Position numbers and translations under genes: made by a program
Shown: piece by piece, positions 9,479 through 15,994 of the stretch
How the letters are laid out: every line of letters starts with the position of its first letter
Position numbering within the stretch: the stretch's first letter is position 1
Notes under the pieces: model-generated
What the model was told of the DNA's origin: nothing
Database searches by the model: none
What the model saw: only the letters and a program-made list of their open reading frames with translations
From: Rhodoferax antarcticus ANT.BR
GTDB lineage: Bacteria; Pseudomonadota; Gammaproteobacteria; Burkholderiales; Burkholderiaceae_C
Direction: 5' to 3'
Length of the DNA stretch: 64,000 bases
NCBI RefSeq assembly: GCF_001938565.1
Contig: NZ_MSYM01000011.1
Coordinates: 124,001 to 188,000 of the forward strand

Positions 9479-10465
9479 CTACCCCGGCGGCCAGTCCTGA
9501 AAGACATTCACCGGCAGCCCGGCAGTCTTGACCCGGGTGCTCAGCACGCAGCCAGACAAGGGGTAGGCCGCTTGCTCGGCGGCGCTTGGGCTCAGACCGG
9601 CGCTGGTGACATACAGGGTTTTCAGGTCTTCACCGCCCAGACAGACCATGGTTGGGCACAGCAGCGGAGTCGTTAGGCTGGCCAGCAGCGTGCCGTTGGG
9701 CGCGAACTGGCACACCCGCTGGCCCTCATACATGGCCACCCAATAATTGCCCTGCGCATCAACCGTAGCGCCGTCCGGACGCCCGCCATAGACGCCATGC
9801 CCGCCGTTGTCTGGGGCGGCAGACTTCCACTGCCAACCCTCGGGTTTCGGGGCAAAGCGGGCAAACACCCGCTGTGCGCTCATGTCAGCCGTCAGCGGGT
9901 CAAAGTCCCAGGCCCACACGGTGTGGCTGGGGGTGTCGGCCCAGTACAGGGTGCGGCTGTTGGCGCTGAAGGCCAGGCCATTGGCGGTGCTCATGCCACT
10001 TCGCGGACTGATTTTGCAAGCCACATGCGCCTCACCCGAGCCGCGCGCGTCGATACAGTACAGCGCGGCATTCTGAAGGCTGCGTGTCTCATCCACGGTG
10101 CCAACCCAGAACCGGCCCTGCGCATCGCACTTGCCATCGTTGGTGCGCATGTGGGCCGGGTCGTAATCCAGTGTCGCCAAGCGCACCAGCGGCTCGCCCC
10201 AATCGGCAGCACGAAACACGCCATCGCGCAGCGCGATCACCAGTCCACCGTCTTTGGCCGGCGCCATGCAACCAGGTTCGCTGGGCATGTTCCAGGTTTC
10301 AACGCTGCCCATGTAGGTGTTGGCGCGAAAAATCTGTTTACCGGGAATGTCGAGCCAATACAGCGTTTGCTCCTGCGGGTGCCAAAACGGCGACTCACCC
10401 AGTTGGCAGCGGTGCGGGCTAACGGTTTGCCAAAGCGTGTCGGCAAGGGAGGCGGTGGTCGTCAT
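9479..10465 (-). CDS. SMP-30/gluconolactonase/LRE family protein
   Basis: Six-bladed beta-propeller hydrolase of the SMP-30 family (328 aa), probably a sugar lactonase. The family metal ligands are recognisable: Glu in LGESPFWHP (about residue 24), Asn in MRTNDGKCD (about 110), Asn in MSTANGLAFS and Asp in GRPDGATVD. No signal peptide, so it is cytoplasmic. It is not flanked by sugar catabolism genes, so the substrate is unknown. The start MTTTASLADTLW is the only good one. Confidence 0.85.
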   Translation of the reverse strand: MTTTASLADTLWQTVSPHRCQLGESPFWHPQEQTLYWLDIPGKQIFRANTYMGSVETWNMPSEPGCMAPAKDGGLVIALRDGVFRAADWGEPLVRLATLDYDPAHMRTNDGKCDAQGRFWVGTVDETRSLQNAALYCIDARGSGEAHVACKISPRSGMSTANGLAFSANSRTLYWADTPSHTVWAWDFDPLTADMSAQRVFARFAPKPEGWQWKSAAPDNGGHGVYGGRPDGATVDAQGNYWVAMYEGQRVCQFAPNGTLLASLTTPLLCPTMVCLGGEDLKTLYVTSAGLSPSAAEQAAYPLSGCVLSTRVKTAGLPVNVFQDWPPG

Positions 10466-10563
10466 GGCGGCTCCAGCGGTCAGGATGTAGGCTTTGCATT
10501 GTGCCCACAGGCCTGTGACTCAGGTCAAAGCGCTAGCAAAGAGGGTGTCTTGTAAGAGAAATC

Positions 10564-10610
10564 GGCCTCTTGCCCTTGTTCCATAAGCGCTAACAGCTAT
10601 GAATAAAATA
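10564..10610 (+). repeat. Dispersed stem-loop repeat copy between amtB and the SMP-30 gene
   Basis: ggcctcttgcccttgttcca followed by taagcgctaacagctatg is a clear family member, with a second short aaaatagctac right after it. It is in an intergenic region. Confidence 0.7.
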
Positions 10611-10642
10611 GCTACTGTGATGTGCACCAGCGCTGTGCCAGT

Positions 10643-10676
10643 AAAAACCCACCCGAGCCGCAAAGCCCTGGTGGGT
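10643..10676 (-). terminator. Intrinsic terminator after amtB
   Basis: On the minus strand ACCCACC pairs with GGTGGGT (as written on plus, 10647-10653 and 10670-10676) around a 16-nt loop, followed on the minus strand by a T5 run (plus 10643-10647 aaaaa). It is placed 67 bp after the amtB stop. Confidence 0.6.
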
Positions 10677-10742
10677 GAACGCTTAAACAAACAGACCCTT
10701 GAACCAGCTTGCAGACCCGTAGGCCCGCAAGCTGGCTTCTGA

Positions 10743-12209
10743 TCACCTGCCGTAAGCCGTTTCGCCGTGGGAGGTGATGTCCAGGCCTTCGCGCTCGGAC
10801 TCTTCTGACACACGAAGGCCAATCACCAGGTCAACAATCTTGTAGGCAACAAAGGCCACCACGCCAGACCAGACGATGGTGATCAACACACCTTCAGCCT
10901 GAATCAGCAATTGGCTGACGATCGAGTAGTCGTCGCCCTTGACGCCGCCGAGTGATCCCGCCGAGAACACACCGGTCAGCAAAGCGCCCAGAATGCCGCC
11001 CACGCCGTGCACCCCGAACACATCGAGTGAATCGTCTGCGCCCAGCATGGACTTCAGCCCCGTTACACCCCACAGGCACAGGAAGCCAGCGAGCAGGCCA
11101 ATGACAATGGCGCCCATCGGGCCGACCGTTCCGCATGCTGGGGTGATGGCCACCAAACCAGCCACAGCGCCTGACGCGGCACCCAACATCGACGCCTTGC
11201 CCTTCGTCACGGCTTCACCCACATTCCAAGACAGCACAGCGGCCGCCGTGGCGAACAAGGTGTTGATGAAGGCCAGCGTGGTGCCGCCATTGGCTTCCAG
11301 GTTGGAGCCCGCGTTAAAGCCGAACCAGCCCACCCACAGCAGTGCGGCGCCCACCATGGTCAATGTCAGGCTGTGTGGCGCCATGGCTTCCTTGCCGTAG
11401 CCGATGCGTTTGCCAATGACATAGGCACCCACCAAACCTGCCATGGCCGCGTTGATGTGCACGACGGTACCGCCGGCAAAGTCCAATGCGCCCTTGGCGA
11501 ACAGGTAGCCGCCGCCGCCCCAGACCATGTGCGCGATCGGCAGGTAGCTGAAAGTGAACCAGAGGGCGCAGAACAGCAGGACGGCGGCAAACTTGATGCG
11601 CTCAGCAAAAGAGCCGACGATCAAGGCACAGGTGATGCCCGCGAAAGTGCATTGGAAGGCAATAAAGATGTACTCGGGAATCATGACACCTGGCGTGAAG
11701 GTGGCAGCAAGAGAGTCCACCGTGACGCCTTTGAGGAACAACTTGTCGAAGTTGCCGATGATCAAGCCATCACCACCGAAGGCCAAGCTGTAGCCGTAGA
11801 TGGCCCAGAGTACCGAGATCAGCGAGAAGACCACCATCACCTGCATGAGAACCGACAGCATGTTCTTGCTGCGAACCAAGCCGCCGTAGAACAGCGACAA
11901 GCCCGGGATGATCATCAAGATCACCAGCACGGTGGAAACCATCATCCAGGCTACATCGCCTTTGTCGACGGTTTCTTTGACTGCTGCGCCAGCAGCGGGT
12001 TCGGCTTCTGCCTCTGCAGGCGCTGCGGCCTGGGTTGACGCAGCCAAAGCTTCAACCGTTATTGCGACAGGTGTTGAGTGCATGGCGCCTGTGTCGACAG
12101 CAGCGGCGGCGGCGGGGGCCGCAGGCGTGTCGGTATCTTGGGCCATGACCACCGTGCCGCCGAGCAACAAGCTCATGCCCAACGCAAGGGATACAAGTAG
12201 TTTTTTCAT
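10743..12209 (-). CDS. amtB: Ammonium transporter
   Basis: Amt/MEP/Rh ammonium channel (488 aa). A signal peptide (MKKLLVSLALGMSLLLGG.. VMAQ) is followed by an Ala/Pro/Glu-rich stretch of about 60 residues, longer than in enterobacterial AmtB. The transporter domain starts near residue 80 (DVAWMMVSTVLVILM) and has about 11 membrane segments. The family signatures DFAGGTVVHINAA, which carries one of the twin pore histidines, and FGVHGVGGILGALLTG, which carries the other, are intact. It follows glnK by 31 bp in the usual glnK-amtB operon. GlnK should block it when nitrogen is plentiful. Confidence 0.95.
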   Translation of the reverse strand: MKKLLVSLALGMSLLLGGTVVMAQDTDTPAAPAAAAAVDTGAMHSTPVAITVEALAASTQAAAPAEAEAEPAAGAAVKETVDKGDVAWMMVSTVLVILMIIPGLSLFYGGLVRSKNMLSVLMQVMVVFSLISVLWAIYGYSLAFGGDGLIIGNFDKLFLKGVTVDSLAATFTPGVMIPEYIFIAFQCTFAGITCALIVGSFAERIKFAAVLLFCALWFTFSYLPIAHMVWGGGGYLFAKGALDFAGGTVVHINAAMAGLVGAYVIGKRIGYGKEAMAPHSLTLTMVGAALLWVGWFGFNAGSNLEANGGTTLAFINTLFATAAAVLSWNVGEAVTKGKASMLGAASGAVAGLVAITPACGTVGPMGAIVIGLLAGFLCLWGVTGLKSMLGADDSLDVFGVHGVGGILGALLTGVFSAGSLGGVKGDDYSIVSQLLIQAEGVLITIVWSGVVAFVAYKIVDLVIGLRVSEESEREGLDITSHGETAYGR

Positions 12210-12240
12210 AGGAGTGATCTCGTGTGATGTGTTGAAAGGC

Positions 12241-12819
<579 letters not shown>

Positions 12820-12831
12820 CTAGGGAGTCTT

Positions 12832-12945
12832 ATGAGTCTGTCTTTGGTACAAAGTCGCGCCCTGCTGGGCCTGGAAGCGGCGTCTGTCACGGTCGAAGTT
12901 CATCTGGCCAACGGCTTGCCCAGCTTCACAAAGGTTGCAACATAA
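12832..12945 (+). pseudogene. comM: comM, 5' fragment (interrupted)
   Basis: ATG with the ribosome site agggag gives MSLSLVQSRALLGLEAASVT and on to residue 32, the standard N-terminus of ComM (Lon-like fold). The element then begins and the frame ends at TAA 12943-12945 after KVAT. Joined at the shared AGCTTCAC, codon 33 (AC|C) and the frame continue perfectly into 22364-23801, giving a 511-residue ComM. ComM is a hexameric helicase that extends branch migration during natural transformation, so this strain is expected to have impaired integration of transforming DNA unless the element excises. Confidence 0.93.
12922..12929. other. Left attachment core (attL)
   Basis: AGCTTCAC, shared exactly with 22356-22363; the flanking bases differ (left c/a, right a/c). 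comM sequence lies to the left, element to the right. Just inside is a palindrome gcccac-aaa-gtgggc (12980-12994) that may belong to the recombinase arm site. Confidence 0.75.
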
Positions 12946-13041
12946 ATGTTGAGTAGTTGGGGTCCACTGGGGGTTGGCAGCCCACAAAGTGGGCACGGCT
13001 GGGCATGCAGGCCGCAGGACGGAAAAGTCAGAGTGCAAACC

Positions 13042-13072
13042 AAAAAAAAGCCCTACGAATGGTAGGGCTTTT
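13042..13072 (-). terminator. Intrinsic terminator of the minus-strand RNA
   Basis: The hairpin AGCCCTAC-loop-GTAGGGCT (plus 13049-13056 and 13062-13069) is followed on the minus strand by a run of eight T (plus 13042-13049 aaaaaaaa). On the plus strand the run is only four T, so it mainly serves transcription coming from 14 kb leftward. Confidence 0.8.
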
Positions 13073-13111
13073 AGAGTCGGTTTTGTCCGTAAAAATATGA
13101 CCACCATCGCC

Positions 13112-13346
13112 ACCAACCCGCCAAGGTTGGTTTGTCGTTCATGAAGCCGCCAAGCTCCATGAAAAGCACCCTACAAATGAGCCGCCAAGCTCCTCCCCGA
13201 AAGGGGACACACTACTTTCCACTGCCGTCAACTTTCACCTGAACTTTCGTTCTCGCTTACCGCTTGCATGATTAGTGCTCGAAGTTTGCTCAAAGGCTAG
13301 TCATCAACTCTCCCCCTCTTTTGTCACCTTCAGTCGCCAAACTGAA
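13112..13346 (-). other. Four hairpins with identical hexaloop UUGGCG
   Basis: Minus-strand hairpins at 13112-13131 (ACCAACC/GGUUGGU), 13140-13161 (CAUGGAGC/GCUUCAUG with one G-U pair), 13179-13192 (GAGC/GCUC) and 13329-13346 (UUCAGU/ACUGAA). All four close the same six-base loop UUGGCG although the stems differ in sequence. Upstream, hairpin 13916-13930 (CGACU/AGUCG) carries loop CGCCA, and 13963-13980 can form a hairpin with loop CCGCCA. Both are complementary to the hexaloop, so loop-loop pairing is possible within or between molecules. Confidence 0.75.
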
Positions 13347-14264
13347 TCTCGGTTTCCCGAAGACACGAAGAGGTTCCCACGTTAGCTAATTGTGTCGAAA
13401 CCACGATTTAAGCCATGTCACCTAAAAGTCAACGCATCGCATACGCTTACTCTGGCAGGAGCCAGATTTCAGCCTCTCGATGTTCCATAGCGAAGGCTTA
13501 CCCGCGCTGACTTCGTCATCAGTGAATCACTCCCGAAGGAGCATGACCAAGGTTTCTTACCGCGATAAAGGGGACTCACACCCCTATTTACGTGCTTGAG
13601 CTATCCAGCGACCCGTCCATTACGACGGTGCCAAGTGTTCCAGGTTTCCCCTCACACCCCTGACGCATTTCTACGCCCTCAGCAGCCCACACGCGCGGAA
13701 TCTGTCGCGCCGTTCTTATTCCAAACGCCCCAGACTTGGGATTTACACCCATTCACAATTAACAGGGTTAGAGCTTGTTACCAAGCCGCCCGTTTCCGTG
13801 TCGCCCATCACCGCCCTTTTTAGGGATTGGGTCGAAAGAATGCTGTCGCACTCTAGCGCCCGTCTCAGCCGCGCCAGCCAGGGTTACCCGGCACGCAGCT
13901 AAAGCAGTGTGCAAACGACTTGGCGAGTCGCTGCGATGTCTTTCGACATAGCGTGTGTTTTTCGTAGTTGGCGGACTACGCAAAGCGATCTGTCGCTCAA
14001 AGCGCTTTAAGTAGTCCGCCGTGCACGCGAAAACTGCGAGAGCTTGCGCTCTCTCATTTTCCTGCCCACATCGTCTTCCTCGCTTATGTATAGCTCGGCT
14101 GCGCGTGAATTCCAGGAACATCAATTAATACAAACCCCCAAAAGCCACTCACATAGCCAGCAAGGCAGTTTTTGAGTGAGCACCAGCCTGCGTGGTGGCG
14201 CCCCTCAGACACTGGCACCGCAACCGTCACCCCGCGCGCCAGGAATACCCAACAGCCGTGCCTG

Positions 14265-14336
14265 GGTGTAAATAATCTGCGTGGCGGTGTAAAACTCGCT
14301 TCCTGCCGGTGTATTTACACTATTTACATTTACACC
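14265..14336. promoter_or_regulatory. Operator-like repeats upstream of the KfrA-like gene
   Basis: GGTGTAAAT at 14265 and GGTGTAAAA at 14286 are direct repeats. GTGTATTTACAC (14309-14320) is a perfect inverted repeat, and TTTACACC (14329-14336) is the opposite orientation. They lie 45-115 bp before the GTG start of the KfrA-like protein and upstream of the divergent structured RNA, so one protein could control both. KfrA proteins are known to bind repeats in their own promoter. Confidence 0.55.
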
Positions 14337-14381
14337 TGTAATTACAGCTATACCTAGTATCTCAACCAAAAAAGGATACCT

Positions 14382-15173
14382 GTGATTACTTCACCCAACC
14401 CACCTACCCAACCTACCTCAACCACTTCAGCGGTAACACCTGTCGACTCTGCGGCATGGAGCTCAGAAAGCACCAGTATCATCTCCACCGGGCCAATCAC
14501 CATTGATGACGTTCGGTTAGCACTGGGAGGCCATGACCCAATGGGTACGAATGCAGGCGCCCTACGCGTCATCATCGGCCGCGGTTCGATGCAGACAATC
14601 CAAAAGCACCTGGGCACGCTGCGCGCGGAGCTTGCACCTGCTGCTGCCGTTGAGCCAGGCAGCGTGCCACCTGCTCCAGTTGACGCTGTGCAGCAAATTT
14701 GGGCTGCAGCCTTCAATATTGCACAGTCGACCACTCTTCACCGCATCGACATGCTGGTCGGTCTGCGAGATGCTGCACTTGCTGTTGTTCAAACTCAATC
14801 CCAAGACTTAACTGCCTTCGCAGCCAATATCGACTTTCTAACCGATGAATTGTCTAAAGCTGATTCTGCTCAACTAGCGCATCTAGTCGAAATAGAGAAG
14901 TCACGCGAGCTTGAGCAGAAGAATGCAAACGCAGCTTTAGAGCAGCTCGAAGCATTGCAAAAAGAGCATGACCAGCTCAAGCATCAGGCACAGCTTGATG
15001 AGCGCGACCGCCTCACCGAGCGCTTGTCACAGCAGTCAACCATCGACCGACTCGTCAATCAGCTAAGTGAAGTCAAGAGCCTTCTGCACACCCGGAACGC
15101 GCAGACGCCAATTAACGTCATAAAGCAAATATTGCCGCTCAATGCTGATTCGACGGTGAATTTGGCTCAATAG
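14382..15173 (+). CDS. KfrA-like DNA-binding coiled-coil protein
   Basis: 263 residues. A KfrA_N-type DNA-binding domain occupies about residues 38-80 (ITIDDVRLALGG, then GRGSMQTIQKHLGTLR), the pattern of plasmid KfrA. A long alpha-helical coiled coil with heptad-like Leu/Ala spacing runs from about 155 to 235 (LEQKNANAALEQLEALQKEH). KfrA proteins are plasmid autorepressors with a segregation or stability role. The start is GTG at 14382 with AAAAGGA upstream. Repeats upstream look like its operators. It points to a plasmid-like past of the element. Confidence 0.75.
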   Translation: MITSPNPPTQPTSTTSAVTPVDSAAWSSESTSIISTGPITIDDVRLALGGHDPMGTNAGALRVIIGRGSMQTIQKHLGTLRAELAPAAAVEPGSVPPAPVDAVQQIWAAAFNIAQSTTLHRIDMLVGLRDAALAVVQTQSQDLTAFAANIDFLTDELSKADSAQLAHLVEIEKSRELEQKNANAALEQLEALQKEHDQLKHQAQLDERDRLTERLSQQSTIDRLVNQLSEVKSLLHTRNAQTPINVIKQILPLNADSTVNLAQ

Positions 15174-15198
15174 CCTGAAGTTGCTAAAAATGAGGCGG

Positions 15199-15239
15199 GG
15201 GTGCTCCTATACGGTTATTCATAACCACAAGGAGCACCC
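15199..15239 (+). promoter_or_regulatory. Nested hairpin burying the ribosome binding site of the next gene
   Basis: GGGTGCTCCT (15199-15208) is perfectly complementary to AGGAGCACCC (15230-15239); inside it GGTTA pairs with TAACC around TTCA (15213-15226). The 3' arm contains the Shine-Dalgarno AGGAG and ends one base before the ATG at 15241. No T-run follows, so it is not an ordinary terminator. It should strongly reduce translation unless melted or bound. Confidence 0.7.
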
Positions 15240-15240
15240 T

Positions 15241-15879
15241 ATGCCTATTTCAACCCCAATCGCTCGCTCCAAGACTTCGGCACTCGCGAGAGTTTTGGAT
15301 GCCATCCCCAAGGGATACACCCGCACTACCCAAGGCGCCGTCAAGCCTGCCAAAGCGTTGGCCTTGATTCGCAAGTTCCACGAGCTGTACGGTATCGGCT
15401 GCACACCTGGCCAGCGCCTGGTCCGAAAGGCTGCTGGTAAAGCGAACTGCCTTCTGGTCATCTACTGGCCTGAAGGCGCGGTCTCCGTCGAGTGGCTGAT
15501 GCTGGCAACGCCCGGCACAGGGATTGAGGCTGAGCGACTCCAGCCCGTAGACGGTACACCACGGGCTCACTGGCTGGGCTACGAGCTGGTGCGCCGCCCC
15601 AATGAGCGCGGCAATGCAAGCTGGACCTGGCGCAGGCCCAAGGCCGAGATGGCCGAGCACCATGCCTTGATTGCCGAACTCTCGAACCAACATCACCAAA
15701 ACGCCCTGGCCGCGCTGCTGCAGCGCATCGCCCACCAGCCGGGCTTCAATGGCGTGAGGACCCAAGGCCGTGAACTCTTCAACGAAGCCGTGCGCCGGGG
15801 GCACAAGTCAGAAGAACTGCCGATGCTCTTCTGGTTGACAAAGCCCACGCATGGGGAGCGCTACCTGATACCCAGCTGA
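15241..15879 (+). CDS. Hypothetical protein of the comM element
   Basis: 212 residues from the ATG at 15241 (MPISTPIARSKTSALA), preceded by AAGGAGCACCCT. I do not recognise a family. It is soluble, with a basic N-terminal half (KAAGKANCLLVIYWPEG) and an acidic/His-rich middle (AEHHALIAELSNQHHQNAL). It lies between the KfrA-like protein and the replication endonuclease, as plasmid accessory proteins often do. Its translation start is inside a stable hairpin, suggesting control. A terminator follows. Confidence 0.65.
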   Translation: MPISTPIARSKTSALARVLDAIPKGYTRTTQGAVKPAKALALIRKFHELYGIGCTPGQRLVRKAAGKANCLLVIYWPEGAVSVEWLMLATPGTGIEAERLQPVDGTPRAHWLGYELVRRPNERGNASWTWRRPKAEMAEHHALIAELSNQHHQNALAALLQRIAHQPGFNGVRTQGRELFNEAVRRGHKSEELPMLFWLTKPTHGERYLIPS

Positions 15880-15894
15880 CCCTTCCGCCACCAA

Positions 15895-15921
15895 AAACTG
15901 CCGTCTTCTGACGGCGTTTTT
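15895..15921 (+). terminator. Intrinsic terminator
   Basis: GCCGTC (15900-15905), loop TTCT, GACGGC (15910-15915), then GTTTTT. It ends the kfrA-like transcription unit before the replication gene. Confidence 0.8.
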
Positions 15922-15994
15922 ACGAGCTGACCTGGTAGCTGCAAATTCGTCGGGATTTGAGGTCGAGAAATGCTTCGCCGGTGCTATACGGTGA

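Larger units (their letters stand above)
13042..14085 (-). ncRNA. Candidate large structured non-coding RNA (about 1 kb)
   Basis: No convincing gene exists here, but the minus strand folds into many compact hairpins. Tetraloop hairpins: GAGAGC-GCAA-GCUCUC (14038-14053), AUGUC-GAAA-GACAU (13936-13949), GCUUG-GUAA-CAAGC (13773-13786), CGUA-GAAA-UGCG (13664-13675), CUCC-UUCG-GGAG (13530-13541), UCGG-GAAA-CCGA (13349-13360), GAAC-GAAA-GUUC (13241-13252). A 10-bp helix joins 13970-13979 with 14011-14020 and encloses a second 6-bp helix. GNRA/UUCG loops arise only on the minus strand, and two helices need G-U pairs that would be A-C on plus, so the strand is clear. A terminator ends it. The 5' end is uncertain: TATACA at 14092-14087 could be a -10 element but has no good -35. 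It may be related to ornate RNAs such as GOLLD or ROOL, but I cannot assign a family. Confidence 0.7.

Noticed and set aside
13160-14085. Group II intron as explanation of the 1-kb structured region
   Set aside because: On the minus strand GTGCGAC near 13852 and segments such as cgtgggaac and ccgaga recall group II domain I, but I find no domain V hairpin with the AGC triad and bulge, no domain VI with branch A, and no reverse transcriptase gene. The exact hexaloop repeats are not a group II trait. A covariance search is needed to exclude it fully.
13596-14124. Short open frames (75 to 118 codons) in the structured RNA region
   Set aside because: No ribosome sites, no protein-like composition and no family resemblance; they run through the hairpins on both strands and look like chance openings.
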